A stretch of DNA of 64,000 bases from Agrobacterium tumefaciens (lineage in GTDB: Bacteria; Pseudomonadota; Alphaproteobacteria; Rhizobiales; Rhizobiaceae). Where the stretch lies: positions 310,001-374,000 of the forward strand of contig NZ_SUPW01000001.1 in NCBI RefSeq assembly GCF_013337285.1, in the 5' to 3' direction. Positions 46,280-56,537 of the stretch are shown piece by piece. How positions within the stretch are numbered: the first letter of the stretch is position 1; every line of letters starts with the position of its first letter. The notes under the pieces were generated by a model. It was not told where the DNA came from. It saw only the letters and a program-made list of their open reading frames with translations, and searched no databases. The position numbers were made by a program, and so were the translations under genes.

Positions 46280-48787
46280 TCATTTCTTCTTCGGCACTTT
46301 CGGCACCGTATTGGCCTTGCGGCGCGGCTTGTTCTCTTCGTCTGGCTTGTCCGCCTCGGCGACTAGAACATCCGCCTCCTCTGCCGCTTTCGAGGCGGGT
46401 TTCGCCTTGGCCTTCGACGCCTTGCCCGGCGACTTGGCGGCCTTCAGCTCCGCCTCCGGCTTCGGCTTCACAGGCGCGGTCTCCGGCAGAACCTCAAGTT
46501 TAAGGCCGTCGGAACCGTCGTCCTTCTTGCCGACGGTGACGCTGACGACGCCGCCCTTCTTGAGCTTGCCGAAGAGAATCTCGTTGGCGAGCGGCTTCTT
46601 GATGTGTTCCTGGATCACGCGCGACAGCGGGCGAGCGCCCATCTTTTCGTCGTAACCCTTTTCCGCCAACCAGGAGATCGCATCTTCGTGCAGATCGAAG
46701 GTGACGTTGCGTTCGGACAGCTGGGTTTCCAGCTGCATGACGAACTTCTGCACGACCTTGTGAATAACGGCGGTCGGCAGCGGCGAGAACGGAATGATCG
46801 CATCCAGACGGTTGCGGAATTCCGGCGTGAACAGGCGGTTGATCGCCTCTTCATCCTCACCCGTGCGACGCGAAGAACCGAAACCGATGGCCGACTTGGC
46901 CATTTCGGACGCGCCCGCATTGGTCGTCATGATGAGGATAACGTTGCGGAAGTCGATCTTCTTGCCGTTATGGTCGGTCAGCGAGCCATGGTCCATCACC
47001 TGCAACAGAATGTTGTAGATATCCGGATGCGCCTTTTCGATTTCGTCCAGCAGCACCACCGAGTGCGGATGCTGGTCGACGCCATCGGTCAACAGACCGC
47101 CCTGATCGAAGCCGACATAACCGGGAGGTGCGCCGAGCAGGCGCGACACGGTATGGCGCTCCATATATTCCGACATGTCGAAGCGCAGCATCTCGACACC
47201 GAGCGAGGCGGCAAGCTGCTTGGCCACCTCCGTCTTGCCGACACCGGTCGGGCCGGAGAAGACATAGGAGCCGATCGGCTTGTTGGGTTCGCGCAGGCCG
47301 GCACGCGCCAGCTTGATGGCTGTTGCCAGCGCCTCGATGGCGATATCCTGACCATAAACGACCGAGCGCAGTTCCTTTTCAAGATTGGCGAGAACCATCT
47401 CGTCATCCTTGGACACCGTCTTCGGCGGAATGCGGGCCATCGTCGCGATGGTGACCTCGATTTCCTTTTCGGTGATCAGCTTGCGGCGCTTGGATGCCGG
47501 CAGCAACATCTGGGCGGCACCGGTCTCGTCGATCACGTCGATCGCCTTGTCCGGCAGCTTGCGGTCGGAAATATAGCGGGCCGACAATTCGACGGCAGCC
47601 TTGATCGCCTCGTTGGAATATCTCAGGTGGTGATATTCCTCGAAATAGGGCTTCAGACCCTTCATGATGGCGATGGTGTCATCGATGGACGGCTCGTTGA
47701 CGTCGATCTTCTGGAAACGACGCACCAGCGCACGGTCCTTTTCGAAGAACTGCCGATATTCCTTGTAGGTGGTCGAGCCGATGCAGCGGATCGCGCCCGA
47801 AGACAACGCCGGCTTCAACAGGTTCGATGCATCCATCGCGCCGCCTGACGTGGCGCCAGCACCGATGACGGTGTGGATTTCGTCGATGAACAGCACCGCA
47901 CCCGGAAACTCTTCGAGTTCCTTAACGACCTGCTTCAGCCGCTCTTCGAAATCGCCGCGATAACGGGTGCCGGCGAGCAGCGTGCCCATGTCGAGCGAGA
48001 AGATCGTGTCGTTGGCCAGCGCTTCCGGCACCTTGCCTTCAACGATGCGCTTGGCCAGACCTTCGGCGATTGCCGTCTTGCCAACGCCGGGATCACCCAC
48101 ATAAAGCGGGTTGTTCTTGGAGCGGCGGCAGAGAATCTGGATGGTGCGGTTGACCTCCTCGTGACGGCCGATCAACGGGTCGATCTTGCCGTTTCTCGCC
48201 TTGTCGTTGAGGTTGACGCAATAGGCTTTCAGCGCGTCCTGCTGCTTTTTAGCGGACGGACCTTCTTCCTCGGGATTGCTGCGGCTTGCCTTCGGATCGG
48301 CTTCGGGTTCGTCGGCGCCGCGTGGTGCGCGGGTCTGCGACGTGCCCGGACGCTTGCCGATACCGTGGGAGATGTAATTGACCGCGTCGTAACGGGTCAT
48401 TTCCTGCTCCTGCAGGAAATAGGCGGCATGGCTTTCGCGCTCGGCGAAAATGGCGACGAGCACGTTTGCGCCGGTCACTTCCTCGCGGCCGGACGATTGC
48501 ACATGGATGACAGCCCGCTGAATGACGCGCTGGAAGCCGGAGGTGGGCTTGGAATCCTCGTCATAACCGGTCACGAGGTTGGTCAGTTCGTTGTCGACGT
48601 AGTCGCTGACGGTCTTGCGCAGCGCATCGAGATCGACGTTGCAGGCGCCCATCACGGCGGCGGCATCCGCGTCGTCGATCAGCGCCAGAAGGAGATGTTC
48701 AAGCGTCGCATATTCGTGGTGACGCTCATTTGCAAAGGTCAGTGCCTGGTGCAGCGCCTTCTCGAGACTTGGGGAAAAAGTTGGCAC
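46280..48787 (-). CDS. clpA: ATP-dependent Clp protease ATPase subunit ClpA
   Basis: An 835-residue AAA+ unfoldase. The N-domain (HEYATLEHLLLAL near residues 24-36) binds ClpS. The first ATPase has Walker A GDPGVGKTA at residues 231-239 and the second GPTGVGKTEV. It delivers substrates to ClpP. The C-terminus carries about 60 extra residues rich in Ala, Lys and Glu (KAKAKPASKAAEEADVLVAE), ending in a basic KKK, longer than E. coli ClpA. It follows clpS by 10 bases. Confidence 0.96.
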   Translation of the reverse strand: MPTFSPSLEKALHQALTFANERHHEYATLEHLLLALIDDADAAAVMGACNVDLDALRKTVSDYVDNELTNLVTGYDEDSKPTSGFQRVIQRAVIHVQSSGREEVTGANVLVAIFAERESHAAYFLQEQEMTRYDAVNYISHGIGKRPGTSQTRAPRGADEPEADPKASRSNPEEEGPSAKKQQDALKAYCVNLNDKARNGKIDPLIGRHEEVNRTIQILCRRSKNNPLYVGDPGVGKTAIAEGLAKRIVEGKVPEALANDTIFSLDMGTLLAGTRYRGDFEERLKQVVKELEEFPGAVLFIDEIHTVIGAGATSGGAMDASNLLKPALSSGAIRCIGSTTYKEYRQFFEKDRALVRRFQKIDVNEPSIDDTIAIMKGLKPYFEEYHHLRYSNEAIKAAVELSARYISDRKLPDKAIDVIDETGAAQMLLPASKRRKLITEKEIEVTIATMARIPPKTVSKDDEMVLANLEKELRSVVYGQDIAIEALATAIKLARAGLREPNKPIGSYVFSGPTGVGKTEVAKQLAASLGVEMLRFDMSEYMERHTVSRLLGAPPGYVGFDQGGLLTDGVDQHPHSVVLLDEIEKAHPDIYNILLQVMDHGSLTDHNGKKIDFRNVILIMTTNAGASEMAKSAIGFGSSRRTGEDEEAINRLFTPEFRNRLDAIIPFSPLPTAVIHKVVQKFVMQLETQLSERNVTFDLHEDAISWLAEKGYDEKMGARPLSRVIQEHIKKPLANEILFGKLKKGGVVSVTVGKKDDGSDGLKLEVLPETAPVKPKPEAELKAAKSPGKASKAKAKPASKAAEEADVLVAEADKPDEENKPRRKANTVPKVPKKK

Positions 48788-48797
48788 GTTGCGATCC

Positions 48798-49151
48798 TCA
48801 TTTCTTTTCCATGACGCATTGCAGCGGATGCTGGTGCTGTCGGGCGAAATCCATGACCTGGCTTACTTTCGTCTCTGCGACCTCATATGTAAACACCCCG
48901 CATTCGCCCACACCGTGCTGGTGCACGTGCAGCATGATACGGGTTGCCGCTTCGCGATCCTTCTGGAAAAAACGCTCCAGAATATGAATAACGAACTCCA
49001 TGGGAGTGTAGTCGTCATTCAGTAAAAGAACACGGTACAAATTCGGTCTTTTCGTCTTTGCCTTGACGCGGGTGATAACGGAGGTACCGCGGTTGTTGCC
49101 GCCGTCTTCCCCGTCGCCCTCGCCCTGCATGTAGATCGGCCTAGCGATCAT
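48798..49151 (-). CDS. clpS: ATP-dependent Clp protease adaptor ClpS
   Basis: A 117-residue N-end rule adaptor for ClpA. The conserved core [20 protein letters not shown] recognises hydrophobic N-terminal residues, and [20 protein letters not shown] binds the ClpA N-domain. The first 38 residues are a flexible tail used to engage ClpA. It starts the clpSA operon. Rhizobia can have a second clpS, which this window does not show. Confidence 0.95.
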   Translation of the reverse strand: MIARPIYMQGEGDGEDGGNNRGTSVITRVKAKTKRPNLYRVLLLNDDYTPMEFVIHILERFFQKDREAATRIMLHVHQHGVGECGVFTYEVAETKVSQVMDFARQHQHPLQCVMEKK

Positions 49152-49423
49152 CTTTCATCATTCTCCACACTATTCTCGAACCGACAGCTCATCGCCAGCA
49201 GGGAGAACTTCGCCTCTTCATATCTAGGTCGTCGTGACGCGATTTTAAGCCCCTTGCGCAACGGCGCAATCACTATTGCGTTTGCAAGGAGGCAAACCTC
49301 GGGAAAAATTGGGGACTTGCGGCAGCGCTTCGGCAAACTGCGTGACACCCGCCGTCCCCGAAGCATTTTTTGGCCAGGCGGCAGCGGTTCCCGCGCATGG
49401 CAGGCGACGGCGAAAATCCGTCG

Positions 49424-52006
49424 TCATTCCTTGGCGTCGAGCATTTCGCGAACGGCAATGGCCAGTTGCTTCAGCGAAAAAGGTTTCGGCAGGAAGCCGA
49501 ACTTGGCGTCCGCCGGCAGGTTTTTTGCGAATGCGTCCTCGGCATAACCGGAAACGAAGATGAATTTCAGATCGGGATAAGACTTGCGCAGTTCCTTAAG
49601 CAGCGTCGGGCCGTCCATTTCAGGCATCACCACATCGGACACGACGATATCGACCTTGCCTTCCAGCTCTTCCATTACCTCCAGCGCCTCGGTGCCGGAA
49701 CCCGCCTCATGCACGGTGTAACCGCGGGTTTCCAGCATGCGCTTGCCGCCGCGCCGCACCGCCTCCTCGTCCTCCACCAGCAGTACGACAGCGGAGTTGC
49801 CGGTGAGGTCGAGCGGTTCTTCCTTTACCGGCTCAGGTGCCGCCACAGGAGCGAGCGCTGCTTCTCCAGGCTGCTGGCCCGCAACGGCCTCCACCACATG
49901 GCGCGGCAGGTAGATGCGGAAGGCTGTTCCCTTGCCCATTTCCGATTCGGGATAGATGTAACCGCCGGACTGCTTGACGATGCCATAGACCATCGACAGG
50001 CCGAGACCGGTGCCCTTGCCGACTTCCTTGGTCGTGAAGAAGGGCTCGAAAATCTTGTCCATGATTTCAGGCGGAATGCCGGTGCCATTGTCGGCAACTT
50101 CCACCATGACCATGTCTTCCGCCGGAACTTCCGGCCGGCCGAGTGCTGCCGCCTCCTGCGCATCCACATTGCGGGTGCGGATGGTGATCTTGCCACCTTC
50201 AGGCATGGCATCGCGGGCATTGACGCAGAGATTGATGAGCACCTGCTCGAATTGTGACAGGTCAGTCTTCACCGGCCAGAGGTCGCGTCCGTAATCCACC
50301 TCAAGCTTGACATTGGTACCGGAAATCAACCGGTCGACCAGCATGCGCAGATCGCCGATCACATCCGTCAGATTGAGGATCGCCGGACGCATCGTCTGCT
50401 TGCGCGAAAACGCCAGCAGCTGGCGCACCAGAACCGCTGCGCGGTTGGCGTTGCGCTTGATCTCCATCAGGTCGGCGAAACTCGGATCGGCGGGCCGCGC
50501 CTGTAGCAGCAGATGGTCGGATGACAGCAGGATGGCAGTCAGCACATTGTTGAAATCGTGGGCGATACCGCCCGCCAGCGTGCCGACGGCATTCATCTTC
50601 TGCGTCTGCGCCATCTGGGTTTCCAGCGCCTTCTGCTCGGTCACCTCGATGGCATAAACGATCGCCACTTCTTCGGGCGCCTCGTCGTCCTGATCGATGA
50701 CAGCGTTGACGTAGAAACGGAAATGTCTGGTCTCGTCGCTCGGGTGGCGCGAATCGAACGGTGCGATATCGCCCTGCCGGTCCTTCGCCTCGGCCAGCGC
50801 CTGTTCGAGCCGCGGCTTCTCATTGTCGTGCAAGACGGTTTCAAGCGCCACGCCACGGTCGATATCGTCACGCCCGACGACACCGGAGAACAGCTTCAGG
50901 AACGGCGCATTGATGCGCAGAATGCGGCCTTCGCCATCGAGCGAGGCAATCGCCATCGGCGTATTGTTGAAGAAGCGCGTGAAACGCATGGCGGAGGATG
51001 ATTCGGTATCCTCCTGCCCCTTGGGGCGCATCAGAACGATCGTCCGGCTTTCACCGGGTGCTCCATCCTTCAAGGTGACCTGATGCACGAGGCGGGCCGG
51101 CATGCTCTGGCCGTTCACCCGGCGCATGTCGAGATCGAGGATTTCGGTGCGCTTGGCACTGCCCTGCGGATGGACGGATTCGATCAGCGCCATGCCTTCG
51201 CCGGCGACGATATCGGACACCGTCATCGAGCCGGGTGAAAATTGCGCCAGATCGATGCCCAGCCATTCGGACAGGGTGGCGTTCAGATAAACGATCTCGC
51301 CCTTGCGGCCGGCGGAGAAGAAACCGGCCGGCGCGTGGTCGAGATAATCGATGGCGTTCTGCAATTCGCGGAAAAACCGTTCCTGATCCTCGCGCTCCGG
51401 CGTGATATCGGCGATCTGGAAGACGTGCAGCCCCTCGCCGCCCGCATCCTTCAGCACCCGGCCTTTCAGCCTGTACCAGTGCGGCCCGGCGCTCCCATCC
51501 TCGCCCAGCGGTTTCTGCAGCCGGAACTCCTCGTAACCGTCGCGGCCTTCCCGCAGCACGTTGATGAGCCGGTAAAGCGCTTCGGTCGATTCCCGGCTGC
51601 GCGACAGCAGCGTTTCGAGGCTCTGGATATCGCTCGCCCTGGTGGTGCCGCTCATGCGGCAATAGGTGGCGTTGGCATAGACCATATGCCCCTTGGCATC
51701 GGTGATCAGCGTGCCTTCGGGATGGGCCGACAGGAACCGGCGGGCAAGCCCGTCCGATTGCGACTGCGGCATGACCTCGATGAAACCGATGATCGACGAG
51801 ACCAGAAAAAATATGCCCATCATCGCCAGCACGCCCAGAATGCCGAGCACGATTTCGTTTTCCAAAGAGTTCTTGAAATAAACGAAGGCGGCGGCAGCGG
51901 CGATCAGCACCAGCGCCAGAAGCAGGATGCGCAAAACCGTGCCGGAACGGGCACGCCTGTCCACCAGCGGAAGGTCGTTGTCGCTTGTCTCGCGCACCCG
52001 TGTCAT
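49424..52006 (-). CDS. cckA: Hybrid histidine kinase CckA (cell-cycle control)
   Basis: An 860-residue inner-membrane hybrid kinase. Two helices at about residues 20-44 and 51-75 anchor it. Three PAS-like modules follow, then the H-box [20 protein letters not shown] with the phosphorylated histidine. The ATPase domain shows [19 protein letters not shown] and [14 protein letters not shown]. The C-terminal receiver has its phosphoacceptor aspartate in [13 protein letters not shown]. This is the architecture of CckA, which sends phosphate via ChpT to CtrA in alphaproteobacteria. It is divergent from the FliO-like gene over about 350 bases. Confidence 0.93.
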   Translation of the reverse strand: MTRVRETSDNDLPLVDRRARSGTVLRILLLALVLIAAAAAFVYFKNSLENEIVLGILGVLAMMGIFFLVSSIIGFIEVMPQSQSDGLARRFLSAHPEGTLITDAKGHMVYANATYCRMSGTTRASDIQSLETLLSRSRESTEALYRLINVLREGRDGYEEFRLQKPLGEDGSAGPHWYRLKGRVLKDAGGEGLHVFQIADITPEREDQERFFRELQNAIDYLDHAPAGFFSAGRKGEIVYLNATLSEWLGIDLAQFSPGSMTVSDIVAGEGMALIESVHPQGSAKRTEILDLDMRRVNGQSMPARLVHQVTLKDGAPGESRTIVLMRPKGQEDTESSSAMRFTRFFNNTPMAIASLDGEGRILRINAPFLKLFSGVVGRDDIDRGVALETVLHDNEKPRLEQALAEAKDRQGDIAPFDSRHPSDETRHFRFYVNAVIDQDDEAPEEVAIVYAIEVTEQKALETQMAQTQKMNAVGTLAGGIAHDFNNVLTAILLSSDHLLLQARPADPSFADLMEIKRNANRAAVLVRQLLAFSRKQTMRPAILNLTDVIGDLRMLVDRLISGTNVKLEVDYGRDLWPVKTDLSQFEQVLINLCVNARDAMPEGGKITIRTRNVDAQEAAALGRPEVPAEDMVMVEVADNGTGIPPEIMDKIFEPFFTTKEVGKGTGLGLSMVYGIVKQSGGYIYPESEMGKGTAFRIYLPRHVVEAVAGQQPGEAALAPVAAPEPVKEEPLDLTGNSAVVLLVEDEEAVRRGGKRMLETRGYTVHEAGSGTEALEVMEELEGKVDIVVSDVVMPEMDGPTLLKELRKSYPDLKFIFVSGYAEDAFAKNLPADAKFGFLPKPFSLKQLAIAVREMLDAKE

Positions 52007-52361
52007 CTTGGCCTCGCAGTCGTGCAGGTCGTCATTCGGTCAGCCACGGTTCTCGACGGAATCGGGCGTTAAAATTTCTTGTAGCAACTCGCTTGCGCAT
52101 CAAAAAGCTCCGCCGGGCCACAAAGGCTTAAAAACGCACAGGGAAAACGCTTAGAAAGGCGCAATACACAGGCCTTTCAGTCGGCAAGGGAACCGAAAGC
52201 CACACCAGGCGGTTTTGTGTTCCAGGGGGACGGTGGCGGATAAACCTTGTATCGCGCCCAAAAAAATCGTCTTTTCCTGTTTGATGTTCACACTATAAGA
52301 ACCACGGCAATATTAATTGCCCAAGAAATTAAAGGCCAGAAAATCTGAAGGGATGATCTCC
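52007..52361. other. 355-base divergent region between cckA and the FliO-like gene
   Basis: No gene is seen. Both promoters must lie here. TATAAG near 52295 with CTTTTC 17 bases upstream is a modest candidate for the rightward one. GGCAAT-N4-ATTGCC at 52306-52321 is a perfect inverted repeat in the FliO-like leader and could bind a regulator. I saw no clear CtrA site. Confidence 0.5.
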
Positions 52362-53609
52362 ATGATGGAAGATTTTATCGGCACCTATGGAAATAATCTC
52401 ATCGTTGCCGTCGTCGGTGTGGGTGCGGCGCTGCTTATTCTGGCGATCGCTTTGTGGATCCTGCGCCGGCGCAGCGGTTCGTCGCCGTTTATCCGTGGCG
52501 GGCGCAACCGGCAGCCGCGCCTGCAGGTTCTCGACGCGACGGCCGTTGATGCGCGCCGCCGTCTGGTGCTGGTTCGCCGCGACAATGTCGAGCATTTGGT
52601 GATGATCGGCGGCCCGACCGATATCGTCATCGAAAGCGGTATCGGCGCAATTCCTATCGTCAGGGACGTGCAGGAGCCGGAACTGAAGGCCCTGCCGCGT
52701 CAGGAGAGCGAACCGAAGAGAGCCGAGCCGTCTATTCCCCAGGAACGCCGCGCCGCCCTGCCGCAACAGCCGCCCGTCGCAGCGGCAGCCCCTCCCGTGT
52801 CGCAGGAACCGGTGAGACAGCCGCAACGGCCGGAGCCGGCCCCGCCTGCTCCTCGCCCGCCACAACCGGCCGCAACAACCGCACCATTGCCGCCACGTCC
52901 ATCGACACCGCCGCAACCCGTATCGCCGCCGCCCGTGGCAGTCCGCGAGCCCGCTCCACCGGTCAGACAGGCCGCACCAGAGAGGGAGATCGTGCGTCCC
53001 GTCCCGCCACCGCCAACAATGGCTGCCGCAGCCCCGGCAGCTGCCATTTTGCCAGTAGCCGCCGCGTCGCTCGACATGGCCAGCGAACGAAGCGAGCCGC
53101 GTCGTGCGGAACCCTTCGTACCCGCTCCGGTACAGACACCGATACCGGTCGCACCACCGGCGCCAGCACAGGCGACGCAGGCAAAGGTGGAGGAAGAACG
53201 GCCGACGGTCATCGCCCCACCGGTTTTTGCCGCGCGCGAGCCGGTATTCGACCAATCCAGCGCCGCAGATTTTCTCGATGCGGCGCGCGAGCGGGTTCTT
53301 CCCGGCATGAAGCCTGAGCAGAACGCGCCGCCCGCCCCCTTCCCGCCGAAACCCGAAAGTCCGGCTTTTGCGTCCAACGACGCTGAACCGAAATTTTCCG
53401 ATGAGCTGGCCAGCGATTTCGAGAGCTTTCTCGAAGCGGAGATAGCCAAGAGCCGGGATGCGGATAACGAACCGGCAATTGCCGCCGCCGAAAAGCAGCA
53501 GAAAAACGAGCCCGTTTCGCCACCAGTTACCGGAGCGTCGCCAGATGGTGACGTGCAAAAGGAAATGGCGCGTATTTTTGGCGAGCTTTCCGTTACCCGC
53601 GACCGCTGA
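52362..53609 (+). CDS. FliO-like membrane protein with long Pro/Ala-rich tail
   Basis: A 415-residue protein. A membrane helix at about residues 11-34 (LIVAVVGVGAALLILAIALW) is followed by a FliO-like soluble domain (RLQVLDATAVDARRRLVLVR, then LVMIGGPTDIVIESG). From residue 120 to about 360 the chain is low-complexity Pro, Ala and Gln, with an acidic C-terminal end. FliO assists assembly of the flagellar export gate, but no flagellar gene is nearby. The ATG at 52362 has GAAGGGA at suitable distance; 52317 and 52353 are alternatives. It is divergent from cckA and converges on dksA. Confidence 0.7.
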   Translation: MMEDFIGTYGNNLIVAVVGVGAALLILAIALWILRRRSGSSPFIRGGRNRQPRLQVLDATAVDARRRLVLVRRDNVEHLVMIGGPTDIVIESGIGAIPIVRDVQEPELKALPRQESEPKRAEPSIPQERRAALPQQPPVAAAAPPVSQEPVRQPQRPEPAPPAPRPPQPAATTAPLPPRPSTPPQPVSPPPVAVREPAPPVRQAAPEREIVRPVPPPPTMAAAAPAAAILPVAAASLDMASERSEPRRAEPFVPAPVQTPIPVAPPAPAQATQAKVEEERPTVIAPPVFAAREPVFDQSSAADFLDAARERVLPGMKPEQNAPPAPFPPKPESPAFASNDAEPKFSDELASDFESFLEAEIAKSRDADNEPAIAAAEKQQKNEPVSPPVTGASPDGDVQKEMARIFGELSVTRDR

Positions 53610-53635
53610 GGCGGCGTGCATAAAGCTTCAATGCC

Positions 53636-53666
53636 AAAAGGGCACGGAACAATTCCGTGCCCTTTT
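53636..53666. terminator. Bidirectional terminator between the FliO-like gene and dksA
   Basis: A perfect 14-base stem (AAAAGGGCACGGAA with TTCCGTGCCCTTTT) with a 3-base loop lies between two convergent genes. The A and T ends give a U-run in either direction. Confidence 0.92.
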
Positions 53667-53729
53667 GCTTGTGCTTGTGCAGGTGCTTAATATGGCCGGT
53701 TCGCTGCGGCGTCCGGCACAGCAGCCTTG

Positions 53730-54149
53730 TTATTCGTCGCGATAAACTTTTTCGCGACGCTCGTGACGTTCCTGCGCCTCGATGGAGAGCGTCGCTATCG
53801 GGCGGGCGTCCAGACGCTTGAGGCCGATAGGTTCACCCGTTTCCTCACAGAAACCGTAGGTGCCGTCTTCGATCCGCTGAAGAGCCGCATCGATTTTGGA
53901 AATCAGCTTGCGCTGACGGTCGCGGGCGCGAAGTTCGATCGCCCGGTCTGTTTCGGATGAAGCCCGATCAGCGAGATCGGGGTGATTGGCGCTTTCTTCG
54001 GCGAGATGTCCGAGGGTCTCGCGCGCTTCTCTCAGGATGTCATTTTTCCAGGCGACCAGCTTCGCGCGGAAGTAGGCCCGCTGGCTGGCATTCATGAACT
54101 CGTCGTCTTCCGAGAGTACATATTTGCTAAGATCGATCTTCTCACTCAA
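53730..54149 (-). CDS. dksA: RNA polymerase-binding factor DksA, zinc-site-poor form
   Basis: A 139-residue DksA. The coiled-coil core is ASQRAYFRAKLVAWKNDILR and following, and the acidic tip is in LADRASSETDRAIELRARDR. Only one of the four zinc-binding cysteines is present (Cys101 in GTYGFCEETGEP). The other three are replaced by Thr104, Ser122 and Ala125, so it resembles zinc-independent DksA2-type proteins. The coding start is best placed at a TTG (54149) after GAGGAG, since no ATG fits. DksA with ppGpp resets transcription in the stringent response. It is monocistronic. Confidence 0.92.
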   Translation of the reverse strand: MSEKIDLSKYVLSEDDEFMNASQRAYFRAKLVAWKNDILREARETLGHLAEESANHPDLADRASSETDRAIELRARDRQRKLISKIDAALQRIEDGTYGFCEETGEPIGLKRLDARPIATLSIEAQERHERREKVYRDE

Positions 54150-54417
54150 CGCGATTCTCCTCGAAGAACATCTCAATGCGGCGGTGTATACTCCAATGAT
54201 ATAGGCCGGTTCAAGTCTACAGATCAGTTTTCAGGCATTTTTAAAACTGACACAAAAATCATCTAAATGACTAATTTTTATCCTCTATTGGCGTCGAGGC
54301 GATCTGTTCTTCGATCACTTCAATGCGACTTGCCAACAGGAAAGAGGACTTGCGGTCCCTCGATCCTATCCTGTAGCATCCGGCTGTACCCAGAGTTTCG
54401 AACGCCGGTTCCTGCCC

Positions 54418-54927
54418 TTGACAGTTTCTCATCCGAAGCGAGTTTATCTTTTACGCCACGCCAAAGCCGCCTGGGCGGCGCCGGGGGAACGCGATTTCGA
54501 CCGGGGATTGAACGAGGCAGGTTTTGCCGAGGCGGAGATCATTGCCGACCTTGCCGCCGACCGGCGCTACCGCCCCGACCTGCTCTTATCCTCCACCGCC
54601 GCACGCTGTCGGCAGACCACGCAGGCCTGGCAGCGCGCCTTCAACGAAGGCATCGAAATAGCCTATGTCGATGAGATGTATAATGCGCGCAGCGAAACCT
54701 ATCTCTCCCTCATCGCAGCGCAGACGGATGCTGGTTCGGTGATGCTGGTGGGCCATAACCCCACCATGGAGGCGACACTGGAGGCGATGATCGGCGAGGA
54801 TATGCTGCATGCCGCCCTGCCCTCCGGTTTCCCGACCGCAGGGCTCACCGTGCTCGATTACGACGGCAGTGGCGCAAATGGCGAGGATCGCTGGCGGCTG
54901 GTCGATTTTCTCTCACCGGGCAAGTAG
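54418..54927 (+). CDS. SixA-like histidine phosphatase
   Basis: A 169-residue member of the histidine phosphatase superfamily. The phosphohistidine motif VYLLRHAKAAW is at the start, and the second catalytic histidine is in VMLVGHNPTMEATLE. E. coli SixA removes phosphate from phosphohistidine proteins, while the rhizobial substrate is unknown. No ATG fits the conserved N-terminus, so the start is taken as TTG at 54418, and the ribosome-binding site is weak. The YcjX gene follows after 131 bases. Confidence 0.85.
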   Translation: MTVSHPKRVYLLRHAKAAWAAPGERDFDRGLNEAGFAEAEIIADLAADRRYRPDLLLSSTAARCRQTTQAWQRAFNEGIEIAYVDEMYNARSETYLSLIAAQTDAGSVMLVGHNPTMEATLEAMIGEDMLHAALPSGFPTAGLTVLDYDGSGANGEDRWRLVDFLSPGK

Positions 54928-55058
54928 CCGCCCCAACGCGTGACGGAGCCATCGCCGATGGCGGCTGTCGTAAAAATCCATCGGGGCGCTTCTTTTTTGG
55001 GCAGCCTCGACTTCCTATATTGCAGCCGTGATCATGAACCACAGCCGGGAAACTGCCA

Positions 55059-56537
55059 TTGCCGCCTTCTCTGACGTCCCTGACAGACAGTGCGCTTATC
55101 GCGCTCGATAATCTGGCCGACCGTGCGAGCAACCTCACCCATCCGACATTACGGCTTGGCGTTACAGGCCTTTCGCGGGCGGGAAAGACGGTTTTCATTT
55201 CCTCCCTCGTCCATAATCTCCTGAATGGCGGCCGCCTGCCCCTATTCGAGGCCATGCGGTCAGGCCGCGTCTCGAATGTGCGCCTTGAGCCGCAGCCGGA
55301 CGACGCTATTCCCCGCTTCCAGTACGAAGACCATATTCAGGCGCTGGTGCGCGACAGGCTGTGGCCGGATTCGACGCGGGCAATCTCGGAACTCAGGATC
55401 ACGCTGGATTACCAGAGCGCCAGCGGCTGGGGCCGGTGGTTCTCGGCCGGCAAGCTATCCATCGATATTGTCGACTATCCCGGAGAATGGCTGCTCGACC
55501 TGCCGCTGCTCTCACAGGACTACAAGCAGTTCAGCGATGCGACCGTCGCACTTGCCGGAAGCGGCATCCGCGCCGAACTGGCGCAGGAGTGGCTGGCGAT
55601 CGCCTCTTCGCTAGATATCAATGCGCCTGCCGATGAGATGACGGCGCGCCGCCTTGCCGAAAGCTTCGCAGCCTATCTGAAAGCCTGCAAATCCGACGAG
55701 AGATCGCTCTCCACCCTGCCGCCCGGCCGTTTCCTGATGCCGGGCGATCTGGAGGGTTCTCCGGCGCTGACCTTTGCGCCCCTGCCGGGGCTGACCAACG
55801 AAAAGGCACCAAAGGGCTCGCTACGGGCGATGATGGAGCGGCGTTACGACGCCTATAAGTCGATTGTGGTCAAACCCTTCTTCCGCGAGCATTTCGCCCG
55901 CCTCGACCGTCAGATCGTGCTGATCGACACGCTGCAGGCCGTTAATCGCGGACCGGAAGCCGTTCAGGATCTGGAACGGGCGCTGGGCGATGTTCTTGCC
56001 TGTTTCCGCCCCGGCACCAACAGTCTGTTGTCCTCGCTCATCGGCCGTCGCATCGACAAGGTGCTGATTGCCGCCACCAAGGCCGACCATCTGCATCACG
56101 AAAGCCATGACCGGCTGGAGCGGCTGACCCGTCGTCTGGTGGACCGCGCCATCACCACCATCGGCATGAACGGTGCCGGCATAGAGGTCATGGCTCTCGC
56201 TTCCGTGCGCGCCACCAGAGAGGCAAGCGTGCGTCAGGATGGCCACGAACTGCCCGTCATCGTCGGCACGCCGATGGCCGGTGAAACCATCAATGGCGAG
56301 ACCTTCGACGGCAACCGCAAAACGGCGATCTTTCCCGGCGACTTGCCCGAAGACCCGGAACCGTTATTTCGCAGCATAGACGAGGATGGCGACAAGGCGA
56401 CGCTACCGGATGTCAATGTCGTGCGCTTCCGCCCGCCCAATGTTGACGAGCCGGGTAGCGGCGGCATCCGGCTTTCCGTTCCCCATATCAGGCTCGACCG
56501 CGCCATGCAGTTCCTGTTCGGAGACAAGCTCGCATGA
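55059..56537 (+). CDS. YcjX-family GTPase (DUF463)
   Basis: A 492-residue predicted GTPase. It shows Walker A GLSRAGKT at residues 37-44, a DxxG-like DYPGEWLLDL and a base-recognition AATKADHLHH. YcjX proteins accompany YcjF and are linked to the phage-shock and envelope-stress response in enterobacteria; the biochemical role is unproven. The start is a TTG at 55059 preceded by GGGAAA, since no ATG is in frame. The stop overlaps the YcjF start by 4 bases, so the two are produced together. Confidence 0.88.
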   Translation: MPPSLTSLTDSALIALDNLADRASNLTHPTLRLGVTGLSRAGKTVFISSLVHNLLNGGRLPLFEAMRSGRVSNVRLEPQPDDAIPRFQYEDHIQALVRDRLWPDSTRAISELRITLDYQSASGWGRWFSAGKLSIDIVDYPGEWLLDLPLLSQDYKQFSDATVALAGSGIRAELAQEWLAIASSLDINAPADEMTARRLAESFAAYLKACKSDERSLSTLPPGRFLMPGDLEGSPALTFAPLPGLTNEKAPKGSLRAMMERRYDAYKSIVVKPFFREHFARLDRQIVLIDTLQAVNRGPEAVQDLERALGDVLACFRPGTNSLLSSLIGRRIDKVLIAATKADHLHHESHDRLERLTRRLVDRAITTIGMNGAGIEVMALASVRATREASVRQDGHELPVIVGTPMAGETINGETFDGNRKTAIFPGDLPEDPEPLFRSIDEDGDKATLPDVNVVRFRPPNVDEPGSGGIRLSVPHIRLDRAMQFLFGDKLA

